Source: Streptomyces atratus | Lineage (GTDB): Bacteria > Actinomycetota > Actinomycetes > Streptomycetales > Streptomycetaceae | NCBI RefSeq assembly: GCF_900119365.1 | Contig: NZ_FPJO01000027.1 | Span: forward strand, 1-64,000 | DNA: 64,000 nt | Direction: 5' to 3' | In this document: one piece after another, positions 35,719 to 45,000 of the stretch | How the letters are laid out: each line of letters begins with the position of its first letter | Numbering within the stretch: the stretch's first letter is position 1 | Program-made: the position numbers and the translations under genes | Notes under the pieces: generated by a model | What the model was told of the DNA's origin: nothing | The model's database searches: none | Seen by the model: only the letters and a program-made list of their open reading frames with translations

Positions 35719-37758
35719 TCACTCAGCCTCGAACTCCGAGAGCAGGGCGTCGAGGGAGTCGTCGCCCTCTCCGGTCGCCACGATGCGGCGGGCCATCTCG
35801 TGCAGCGTCAGCTGTTCCAGGAACAGCGTGATGGGGACATCGAGATCGAAGTCGTCCCGGAGGCAGCCGACCAGGTGGACGGCGGTCAGGGAGTCGCCGC
35901 CGGCCGCGAAGTACGTCATCTCCGGGTCGTCGGCGTCCGCCAGACCCAGGGCCTCGGCGAGCAGCGCCCGTACGCCCTGCTCCAGATCGCCACCGCCGCC
36001 GCCCTGCTCCGGCTGCTCACCGGCCGGCGCGACCGGGCCGAGGCGGTACGCGCCGTGGCTCTCGCCGGCGAAGGGGTAGGACGGCAGCGCGACCCGCCGG
36101 CCGCCGCCCTCCCGTACCACCGGCTCACCCGCCAGCCAGGCCTCGCCGAGCGGGTCGGGCCCGCCGAGTGCCACCGCACCGCCAGAGGCCAGTTCGGCGA
36201 GCAGCTCCGCCGCCCCCGCCCGGTCCCCGGCCCGCACATAGCCGCGCACGGCCATCGGCGTACGGCCCAGGCACAGCGTGTACGCGGTGTCGGCGAGGGA
36301 CGGGGCCTTTGGAGCCCGCAGCGCCCCGGCCAGCCGGCCGGCCAGCGCGGAGAGGTCCTCCCGGGTGCGGGCGGACAGCAGCAGGACCTCCGGCGCGCCC
36401 TCGGCGTCCGGTGCCCAGGCACCGGTGCGCCGGGGAGCCTCCTCCAGGACCACGTGCACATTCGTGCCGCCGATGCCGACCGAGCTCACCCCGGACCGCC
36501 GGGGACCGTGCTCGGGCTCCGGCCAGGCGGCCGGCCGCTCGATCAGGTGGAACGGCGAGTCGTCGAAGCCGAGTTCCGGGTGCGGGCGGCCGGCACCGGC
36601 GTTCGGCACCAGGGTGGCGTGCTCCAGCATGAGCACCGACTTGATCAGTGCGGCCACGCCCGCCGCGGCGTCCAGGTGGCCGATGTTCGACTTCACCGAG
36701 CCGATCCCGATCCGCCCGGTGCCGAGCGCGCCCTTGAACGCGGCGGTCGCCGCCGCCGCCTCGATGCGGTCGCCGAGCGCGGTGGCCGTGCCGTGCGCCT
36801 CCAGGTACTGGGCGTCGGCCGGGTCGAGACCGGCCGCGGCCCAGGCCTCCACGACCGCGGCGGTCTGCTGGTCGACGCCGGGCGCGGTGAACCCGACCTT
36901 GGTCGCGCCGTCGTTGGTGACGGCGCTGCCCCGGATGACCGCCCGGATCGGGTCGTTGTCGGCGAGCGCGTCGGACAGCCGGCGCAGTACGACCACGCCC
37001 ACCCCGTTGCCCGGCACGGTGCCGCCGGCCCGCTCGTCGAAGGGCCGGCAGCGGCCGTCCGGCGAGTAGATGCCGCCCTGCTGGTGGACGTAGCCCCGCT
37101 TGCGCACCGTGTCCACGGCGACGCCTCCGGCCAGTGCCGTGTCGCACTCGCCGAGCAGCAGGGACTGCACCGCGAGGTGCACCGCCGTCAGCGAGGTCGA
37201 GCAGGCCGTCTGCACCGTCAGGCTCGGGCCCTGCAGGCCCAGCCGGTAGGAGATCCACGGGGCGAGGAACTCACGGTCGGTGAGGATGCGCACCTGGAGC
37301 GCCCCGACGGACGCGGCGAGGCGCGGGTCGGTCTGCGCGGCCAGCATGTGCTCGGTGGGGCCGCCGCCGACGTACACGCCGGTACGTGCCGTGCCGCCGA
37401 GCGGGCTGCGGCCGGCGTTCTCCAGCGCGGACCAGGCCGTCTGCAGGAGCAGCCGGTGCTGGGGGTCGAGGGCCGCCGCCTCGGTGCGGTTGAAGCCGAA
37501 CAGCTCGGCGTCGAAGCGGTCCGCGTCCGCGAGATGGCCCTTGGCCGGTATGTAGTCGCGGCCGCGCACCTCCTGCGGGTCGGCGCCGTCGGCGATCAGT
37601 TCCTCCTCGGTGAAATCGGTCACCGAGCAGAGCCCGCCGAGCAGATTCGCCCAGTAGGTGTCCAGGTCGGGGGCACCGGGGAAACGGCCGCTCATCCCGA
37701 CGACCGCGATCGCGGAGTCGGCTGCGAGGGGCTCGGCGGCGCTGGCGTTCTCGGTCAT
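35719..37758 (-). CDS. AT-less polyketide synthase module: KS-ACP
   Basis: A 679-residue protein. A ketosynthase (about 15-440) has TACSTSL (active Cys near 185), EAHGTAT (His near 321) and NIGHLDAAAG (His near 359). After the KS comes the linker with LADTAYTLCLGR and LPSYPFAGE, but no acyltransferase (no GHSxG) between them, as in trans-AT modules. An ACP has GGDSLTAVHL (Ser near 620) and a short acidic tail. It would add one two-carbon unit to a peptidyl or acyl chain if an AT acts in trans, and none is in the window. There is no KR, DH or ER. It is the last gene of the operon, with an ATGA overlap with the preceding NRPS. Confidence 0.9.
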   Translation of the reverse strand: MTENASAAEPLAADSAIAVVGMSGRFPGAPDLDTYWANLLGGLCSVTDFTEEELIADGADPQEVRGRDYIPAKGHLADADRFDAELFGFNRTEAAALDPQHRLLLQTAWSALENAGRSPLGGTARTGVYVGGGPTEHMLAAQTDPRLAASVGALQVRILTDREFLAPWISYRLGLQGPSLTVQTACSTSLTAVHLAVQSLLLGECDTALAGGVAVDTVRKRGYVHQQGGIYSPDGRCRPFDERAGGTVPGNGVGVVVLRRLSDALADNDPIRAVIRGSAVTNDGATKVGFTAPGVDQQTAAVVEAWAAAGLDPADAQYLEAHGTATALGDRIEAAAATAAFKGALGTGRIGIGSVKSNIGHLDAAAGVAALIKSVLMLEHATLVPNAGAGRPHPELGFDDSPFHLIERPAAWPEPEHGPRRSGVSSVGIGGTNVHVVLEEAPRRTGAWAPDAEGAPEVLLLSARTREDLSALAGRLAGALRAPKAPSLADTAYTLCLGRTPMAVRGYVRAGDRAGAAELLAELASGGAVALGGPDPLGEAWLAGEPVVREGGGRRVALPSYPFAGESHGAYRLGPVAPAGEQPEQGGGGGDLEQGVRALLAEALGLADADDPEMTYFAAGGDSLTAVHLVGCLRDDFDLDVPITLFLEQLTLHEMARRIVATGEGDDSLDALLSEFEAE

Positions 37759-40700
37759 CGTGTGGAGCCTTTCCGGTAGCTGAGTCGACGGGCTGCGGCA
37801 GTGCGTCGTGTGTGCCGGTCACCGCCGCGCGCGGCGGCCGTGGCGGCGGGAGGTTCGGCGGCGGTTCCGGCGGCAGCCCGGTCGAGGAAGGCCGCGAGGG
37901 AGCTGACGGTGGGGTGACGGAACAGGTCGACCAGACTGAGTTCGCCGTACGTCCCCAGCCGCGCAGGGCGGACAGGACGCTCAGCAGCCGGATCGAATTG
38001 CCGCCCAGATCGAAGAAGTGGTCGGTGACGGCGACGAGTTCGAGGTTGAGCACCCGGGCCCACAGACCGGCCACCAGCCGCTCGGTCGCGGTGCCCGCGA
38101 CGGTGGTCGAGCCGTCCGGCCGGCACCGTACGGTGGCGGGTTCCGGGAGCCGGGCCCGGTCGATCTTGCCGTTGCTGCTGAGCGGCATCTCGTCCAGGCG
38201 CACGAACACCTCGGGCACCATGGACCCCGGCAGCCGCCGGGCGAGATGGGCGCGCAGCTCCGCGTCCGGGGGCGCCGCCCCGTCCCGGCCCACGACATAC
38301 GCCACGAGCCGCTGGGCGGTGCCCGTGCCGCGGACGGTGGCCGCCGCCAGGGCGACGCCCGGCGCACCCGCCAGCAGGGTCTCGATCTCGCCGAGTTCGA
38401 CGCGTACGCCGCGCAGCTTGACCTGGAGGTCGGAGCGCCCGAGGTAGTGGATGAGGCCGTGCGCGTCGATCCGGCCCAGGTCGCCGGTGCGGTACATCCG
38501 GGTGCCCGGTGCGCCGTGCGGGTCGGCGACGAACCGTTCGGCGGTCAGGGCGGGCCGGCCGATGTAGCCCCGCCCCAGCGAGGCACCGGCCACGTAGATC
38601 TCGCCGGCGACCCCGGCGGGGACCGGCCGGAGCCGCTCGTCGAGGACGTAGACCCGGGCCCCGGGCACGGCGCCGCCGAGCACCACGGGCTCACCGGGGG
38701 CGAGGTCCCCGGTGGTCGCGTAGACGGTGACCTCGCTGGGGCCGTACGCGTTCACGATCCGCCGGCCGGGCGCGCTGAGCCGCTCGACCAGTTCGGCCGG
38801 GCACGCCTCGCCGCCGACCGCGACGGTCCGCAGCTCGGGCAGCTGTCCGGTCAGGTCGGGCAGCAGCATCGCGGCGGACGGCGGCAGGAACACATAGGTG
38901 ATGCGGGAGTCCCGCAGCCGCTCCAGCAGTGCCTCGCCGATCCGCTCGTCCTCCTGCGGGATGTGCAGTTCCGCCCCGGCCACCCAGGGGAAGAAGAGGT
39001 CGGACACGGCGACGTCGAAGCCGAACGACACGAACTGCAGCACCCGGTCGTCGGCGTCGACGGGGAAGGAGTGCCGGACCGCCCGGGTGAGGTTGATCAG
39101 CGCCCGGTGCTCGATGGCGACGCCCTTGGGGACACCGGTGGAGCCCGAGGTGAACAGGACGTAGGCGAGATCCTCCGGGCCCGGTGCCCCACCGGTCGTG
39201 ACGGCCCCCGGCACGACGGGGTCCGTGACGGCCGGGCGGTCGACCCGGATGCACGGCACCCCCAGGCTCTCGCCCTTCTCCGCGGTCTCCCGGGAGGTCA
39301 GGAGCAGCCCGGTGCCCGAACTCCCCACCATGTGGCGGAGCCTGGCCTCCGGGTGGGCCTGGTCCAGCGGTACGTACGCGCCGCCCGCGCGCAGGACGGC
39401 GAGCGCCGCGATGCCCTGGTCGGCCGAGCGGGGCAGCAGCAGACCGACCCGGAAGCCGGGCCGCACCCCGGCGGCACGCAGCCGGGCGGCCAGCGCGTCG
39501 GCCCTGGCGAGCAGTTCGGCGTAGCTCAGGCGGAGGCCGCCGCAGACCAGGGCCGTGGCATCGGGGCGTTCGGCCGCCCGGTCGGCGATCAGATCGGGCA
39601 CCAGACGGTGCAGCGGCGCGGCCTGTGCGAGGCGGTCGGCACCGGCGATGATCCGGCGGCGCTCGTCGGCCGGCACCAGCTCCACGGTGGACAGCGGCGC
39701 GGACGGGTCCGCGAGGAGCCCGGCCAGCAGCGTGCGGAAGTTCTCCGTCCAGCGGTGGACCGTTACGGCCTCGAACAGGTCGCTGCGGTAGATGAACTGG
39801 GCGGCGAGTCCGGCGCCCCACCGCTCCATGAACAGATGGAAGTCGAACTTGGCGGTGTCCAGCGTCAGGGGGAGCCGTTCGGCCCTCGCGCCGGCCAGCG
39901 CCAGATCCGGCGCGGCCTCGTCCTCGTAGCTGAGCGCCACCTGCACCACCGGGTCGTGGCTGGTCTCACGGACCGGGGCGAGGGTGTCGACCACCGCCTC
40001 GAACGGCGCGTCCTGGTAGGGCTGGGCCGCCAGCATCGAGGCCCGGACCCGGCGGGTCAGCTCGTCGAGCGAGGGGTCGCCGGACAGGTCCACGCGCATC
40101 GCCAGGGTGTTGGTCAGCATCCCGACCATCTCCTGGAGTTCGGGCCGCTCGCGCCCCGACGCCGGATAGCCGATGACCAGGTCCTCGCCGCCCGAGAGGC
40201 GGGAGAGGAACGCGGCGTACGCGGCGAACATCGTCATGAACGGGGTGGCGCCCGAGGCCGCGGCCACCTCGGCCAGGCGTTCCCTGACCTCGGCGCCGAG
40301 CAGGAAGCGCTCGGTGCCCCCGGCGGCCGTGCGGACCGGCGGGCGCGGACGGTCCAGCGGCAGCTCCATGGTGGTGGGCGCGCCGCGCAACAGGCCGACC
40401 CAGTGCTCCACCGACACCTCGAACGCCCCGTCCGCGGCGCGCTCCCGCTGCCAGGCCGCGTAGTCGGGGAACTGGAGCGGGAGTTCGGCAGGCCGGTACG
40501 CCCGGCCCCCGGCCTCGTGCCGGTACCCCTCGGACAGCCCCTCCAGCATGAGACCGAGCGACCAGCCGTCGCAGACCAGGTGATGGGCGACGAGCAGCAC
40601 CCGGTGGCTGCCGTCGTCGACGGCGTACACGGTGCAGCGCAGCAGCGGCCCCTCGGCGGTGTCGAAGGGACGGGCGGCCTCGGCACGCACCAGGTCGTCC

Positions 40701-41035
40701 GCACGGCCGGCGGGCACGTCCCGGCGGACCGTGAGCGGCACCCGCCCGACGGCCGAGACGCGCTGCGCCGGGGTGCCGTCCTCGGCGGTCCGGAACACGG
40801 TGCGCAGCGCCTCGTGGCGGTCGACGAGCGCGTCCAGCGCGCGGCCGAACGCAGCCGTGTCGAAAGGCCCGTGCACCGCGAAGGCGACCGGGACGTTGTA
40901 CTGGGGGGAGCCCGGATTCAGCTGGTCGAGGACGAGCAGGCGGCTCTGGGCGTCGGAGGCGGGGAACTCGTACTCCTCGTTTCCCGCGCCCTCCGCGGCG
41001 TAGAGGTCGATGAGATCGACGGCGTCGACGGTCAT
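37755..41035 (-). CDS. NRPS module C-A-PCP, frameshifted in the PCP
   Basis: Domains: C (about 20-450; HHLVCDG near 152-158), A (about 475-980; FTSGSTGVPKG near 622-632, NAYGPSE) and PCP (DLGGNSIRLL near 1005-1014). Right after LSALRG the frame is lost near 37957. The rest of the PCP (LGTYGELSLVDLFRHPTV) is in the next frame and ends at a TGA forming ATGA with the KS start, which proves where the intact gene should end. One missing base explains it: a real mutation or a sequencing error in a G-run. By hand alignment to GrsA the A-domain pocket reads D-V-S-F-A-G-A-V-Y, for which I have no confident substrate. The ATG follows the TE-gene stop by 5 bases. Confidence 0.88.
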
Positions 41036-41040
41036 GGGTT

Positions 41041-44000
41041 TCAGTCCCCTCGGAGGGCGGTTTCGAGGACCGCGGCGATCTCGGCCGCCGGGCCCGGGGT
41101 GAGTACGTCGCTGTGACCGCAGTCCAGTTCGTGCACATCGAGCGCGGCGGTCACGCGCTGCCAGGCCTCGGTCTTCTCGGCCGTGGTCGGCCACTCGTCG
41201 TGCGTCGCGGAGAAGAGCGTCGTCCGGCCGCCGTAGGGGGACGGGCGCCACTCCCGTACGAGCCTGGTGTGGTGCGCCCCGGCGTCGACGAGGTTGTGCA
41301 GACGCGCGGCGGAAAGGCCGTCGAAGGCCCCGCCGCGCGCCATGGCGAACACCGCGGAACGCTCCAACTGCCCCGTTTGGAACGGTAGTTCAGGTGCGTG
41401 GGAGTGGAGCAGGATGCGCAGCATCTCGTCCTCGACGGCGGCGGGGTCCAGCGGGGTGCGCCTGATCTCCTCCGGCATCGGCATGGCGTCCACGACCGCG
41501 AGCATCCTGACCTCCTCGCCGGCCCGGCGCAGCCGTACCGCCAGTTCGTGGGCGAGCGGACCGCCGAAGGACCGGCCGATCAGCAGGTACGGTCCGTGCG
41601 GCTGGAGTTCGCGCACCCGGCGCAGATACTGGTCCGCCATCTCGCCCATGGTGGCCGGGAGTTCGCCGACACCGTTCAGCAGCGCCGGGCTCTGCAGGGT
41701 GTGTACGGGACGGGCCGGATCGAGGTGCGGCAGCAGGTTCACGTACGACCAGCTGAGACCGAGCCCCGGGTGCACGCAGATGAGCGGGGTGCGGCGGCCG
41801 CCGGTGCGCAGGGTGAGCACCGGCTCCAGGCTGTTGTGGTGCGGCTCGCCGGAGGCCGTCGTGGGCTCGTGGCGGTCGCGGGTGGCGCGCAGCGGTGTCC
41901 GGGGAGCAGGGCCGTTCGTGGCCGGCGGCGCGTCGAGCCGGGCGGCGAGAGCGGCCGGAGTCGGCGCGTCGAACAGGGCGGAGACCGGGATCCGTACGCC
42001 GAGGACCGTCTCGATCTTCGACTTCAGGCGCAGGGCGGTCAGTGAATGGCCGCCCGCCAGGAAGAAGTCGGTGTCTGGCCCGACCGCGGGCATCCCGAGC
42101 ACCGTGCCGAACAGCGCACACAGCTCCCGCTCGCGCGTGGTGCGCGGCGCCCGGTGGGCCGCCGGTTCCCCGGTGGGTCCGGGTTCGGGGAGCGCGGCCC
42201 GGTCGACCTTCCCGTGGCGGGTGAGCGGTACCTCGTCGATCCGGACCCACAGCGAAGGCACCAGGTGCGCCGGCAGCTGCTCGGCGGCATGCTCCCGCAC
42301 CCCGGTGAGGGCCCGTTGCCACTGCTCCTCCCCGCCCCTGCCCCCGGCCGGCAGCAGCCAGGCGGCCAGCAGCTTGCCGCCCGCCGCGTCCCGCCGGGCA
42401 CCGACCACGGCCCGCGCCACGCCGGGGCAGTCCGCCAGCGCGGCCTCGACCTCGGCGGGCTCCACGCGGAAACCGCGCACCTTGACCTGGTCGTCGGCCC
42501 GGCCCGCGAACTCCAGCACGCCGTCCGGCGTCCAGCGGGCCAGGTCCCCGGTGCGGTACATGCGGCTGCCCGGCGGCCCGTACGGATCGGCGACGAACCG
42601 CTCCGCGGTGGGGACCGGCCGCCCGAGGTAGCCCTGGGCGAGCCCGCTGCCGCCGATGTACAGCTCACCGGTGGCGCCCGCCGGGACGGGGCGCAGCCGG
42701 GCGTCCAGGACAAGGGCGCGGGTGTTGTCCAGGGGACGCCCGATGGGGACGGTGCCAGGGTGCCCCGCCGAATCCCGGGACGCGGTGTGCGCGGTGGCGA
42801 AGACGGTCGTCTCGGTGGGGCCGTATCCGTTGACGACCGCCGTGTCCGGGCAGTGCTCCCGGATCCGGCGCACGGTGTCGGGGGCGAGGACGTCGCCGCC
42901 GGACCACACCTCGCGGAGCCCGGACAGTGCCGCGGGCGCGATCTCCGCGACGGTGCGCAGCAGTTCGGGTGTGAGCATCAGCGCGGTGACCCGCCGTTCC
43001 CGGACCACCCGCTCCAGCAGGTCGGGGGTGACCGCCTCGGCCGGGGCGACGACCACCGTCCCGCCGTTCAGGAGGGGTACCCACACCTCGTAGGTCGAGG
43101 CGTCGAAGGTGTACGGGTTGTGCAGCAGCACCCGGTCGTGGGCACCACCGGCGAAGCGGGCGTCGACGGCCAGTTCGGTGATCGCCCGCTGCGGGACCAC
43201 CACCCCCTTGGGTTCCCCGGTGGAGCCGGAGGTGTAGATCACGCAGGCGGCGGCGCCGGGATCGGTGGGTACGCCCTCGAAGGGTGCGGTCCCGGACTCC
43301 TCGGTGACGTCCAGCACCGGGGTACCGGCGGGCAGCCGGGCGGCAGCCGGACCCGTCCCCGCGGTGAGGACGAGCGAGGGGGCCGCCGCCGACATCAGCC
43401 GGGCCAGCCGCTCCTGCGGCTGCGCCGGGTCGAGGGGGAGCCAGCAGGCACCCGCCTTGAGGACCGCGAGCTGGGCCACGACCACGGCCTTTGAACGGGG
43501 GAGCAGCAGGGCCACGGTGTGACCGGGTGCCACACCGGCCCGGACGAGGCGGCCGGCCAGCCGGTCGGACGCGGCGTCGAGCCCGGCGTAGCTGAGCAGC
43601 TCGCCGTCCGTGTCGACGGCCGGTGCGTCCGGGGTACGGGCTGCCTGGGCGGCGAACCGCCCGGCGGGGGTGGCGGGTTCGGCGGGCGTCCGGGCCGGTC
43701 CGTCGGCCAGGGCCAGCTGCTGCTGCCGCTCCGCCGCGGGCAGGGCGTCGATGTCGTCCACCGGTGTCCGCGGGGAGCGGGCCAGCTGCTCCAGCACGTG
43801 TGCCAGGCGCTCGGTGACCGCGTCGGCGCGGATGCCCCGGCGGCAGCTCACCGACAGCAGCAGCCGGTCCTCGGCGACCGTCGCGACGGTGACCGGGTAG
43901 TGCGTCGCATCGGTCACCTTCACCAGGCGGACGGCGCCGGGGCCGTCGTCGCCCCCGGCGCCCCGGGGGAAGTTCTCGAAGGCGACGACCGAGTCGAAGA

Positions 44001-45000
44001 GTTCACCGGCCCCCACGGCGCGCTGCACCTCGGCGGTGCGGGCGTGGTGGTGCTCCAGCAGCCGGGACTGCTCCTCCTGGATCCGCAGGAGCAGCTCCTC
44101 CACCCGCTCGCCGTCTTGCAGCCGCACCCGGACCGGCAGGGTGTTGATGAACAGGCCCACCATGGACTCGACGCCCGGCAGGTCGTGCGGGCGCCCCGAG
44201 ACGACCGCGCCGAAGACCAGGTCGCGGGCGCCGGTCAGCCGGGCCAGGACCAGCGCCCAGGAGACCTGCACCAGGGTGTTGAGGGTGACGCCCGTCTCGG
44301 CGGCCCGCCGGACCAGCAGCTCGGTGAGGCCGGTGGTCAGCCACAGCTGTGAACGGTCGGGCGCGGTGTCCGGTCCGGCGGGGGCCAGCAGCGCGGGCCG
44401 CTCCAGGCCCTCCAGCGACTCGCACCACGCGGCCTCCGCCTTGTGCCGGTCCCGGCCGCCCAGCCACACCAGGTAGTCCCGGTAGGGCGCGGCGGGCGGC
44501 AGCGGCCGGCCCGCCACGAGGGCGTCGAGGTCCCGCTCGACGACCGGCATCGACCAGCCGTCCAGCAGGATGTGGTGGAAGGACACGATCAGTTCGGCGC
44601 CGGTGTCGTTCCGCAGGAACGTGGCACGGACCAGCGGCGGGCGGGCCAGGTCGAATCGGAGCGCCGCGTCCTCGCGCAGCACCTCGTCGGTCCGCACGTC
44701 CACCGCGTCCGGGGCGAGACCGGTCAGGTCCACCTCGGTCCACGGCACCCGGACCGCCTTCGGCACGACCTGGACCGGCCGGTCCAGGCGCTCGTGCCGG
44801 AAGCAGGCGCGCAGGTTCGGGTGCCGGTCCAGGAGCGCGGTGACCGCGGCCCGGACCGTTTCCCCGGCGATCGAGGGGCCGGTCAGGAACCGGGCCTGCA
44901 CCAGATAGGGATCGGGTCCCTCGGTCTGCCGGGCGGCCTGGAAGAGCAGGCCCTCCTGGAGCGGGGAGAGCGGCAGCACGTCCGCGATGCGCGCGTTCAT
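41041..45000 (-). CDS. NRPS module with release domain: C-A-PCP-TE
   Basis: A 1319-residue protein. C (about 5-430) begins ADVLPLSPLQEGLLF, the start typical of DCL domains that follow an E domain, with HHILLDG near 141-147. A lies at about 450-950 (IYTSGSTGEPKG near 580-591, NGYGPTETT), PCP at LAGGHSLTALRL near 980, and a type I thioesterase at about 1060-1319 with GRSFGG (Ser near 1143) and a C-terminal CGHSD His. The pocket by eye is D-A-Y-M-W-G-G-V-F, resembling codes for aliphatic residues such as Val, with low confidence. The start overlaps the previous gene (ATGA), and the upstream E domain agrees with a DCL domain here. The TE makes this the releasing module, although two synthase genes follow. 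Confidence 0.92.
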   Translation of the reverse strand: MNARIADVLPLSPLQEGLLFQAARQTEGPDPYLVQARFLTGPSIAGETVRAAVTALLDRHPNLRACFRHERLDRPVQVVPKAVRVPWTEVDLTGLAPDAVDVRTDEVLREDAALRFDLARPPLVRATFLRNDTGAELIVSFHHILLDGWSMPVVERDLDALVAGRPLPPAAPYRDYLVWLGGRDRHKAEAAWCESLEGLERPALLAPAGPDTAPDRSQLWLTTGLTELLVRRAAETGVTLNTLVQVSWALVLARLTGARDLVFGAVVSGRPHDLPGVESMVGLFINTLPVRVRLQDGERVEELLLRIQEEQSRLLEHHHARTAEVQRAVGAGELFDSVVAFENFPRGAGGDDGPGAVRLVKVTDATHYPVTVATVAEDRLLLSVSCRRGIRADAVTERLAHVLEQLARSPRTPVDDIDALPAAERQQQLALADGPARTPAEPATPAGRFAAQAARTPDAPAVDTDGELLSYAGLDAASDRLAGRLVRAGVAPGHTVALLLPRSKAVVVAQLAVLKAGACWLPLDPAQPQERLARLMSAAAPSLVLTAGTGPAAARLPAGTPVLDVTEESGTAPFEGVPTDPGAAACVIYTSGSTGEPKGVVVPQRAITELAVDARFAGGAHDRVLLHNPYTFDASTYEVWVPLLNGGTVVVAPAEAVTPDLLERVVRERRVTALMLTPELLRTVAEIAPAALSGLREVWSGGDVLAPDTVRRIREHCPDTAVVNGYGPTETTVFATAHTASRDSAGHPGTVPIGRPLDNTRALVLDARLRPVPAGATGELYIGGSGLAQGYLGRPVPTAERFVADPYGPPGSRMYRTGDLARWTPDGVLEFAGRADDQVKVRGFRVEPAEVEAALADCPGVARAVVGARRDAAGGKLLAAWLLPAGGRGGEEQWQRALTGVREHAAEQLPAHLVPSLWVRIDEVPLTRHGKVDRAALPEPGPTGEPAAHRAPRTTRERELCALFGTVLGMPAVGPDTDFFLAGGHSLTALRLKSKIETVLGVRIPVSALFDAPTPAALAARLDAPPATNGPAPRTPLRATRDRHEPTTASGEPHHNSLEPVLTLRTGGRRTPLICVHPGLGLSWSYVNLLPHLDPARPVHTLQSPALLNGVGELPATMGEMADQYLRRVRELQPHGPYLLIGRSFGGPLAHELAVRLRRAGEEVRMLAVVDAMPMPEEIRRTPLDPAAVEDEMLRILLHSHAPELPFQTGQLERSAVFAMARGGAFDGLSAARLHNLVDAGAHHTRLVREWRPSPYGGRTTLFSATHDEWPTTAEKTEAWQRVTAALDVHELDCGHSDVLTPGPAAEIAAVLETALRGD

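Noticed and set aside
35665..37779. 704-residue plus-strand open frame opposite KS-ACP
   Set aside because: Antisense shadow that starts in the terminator hairpin.
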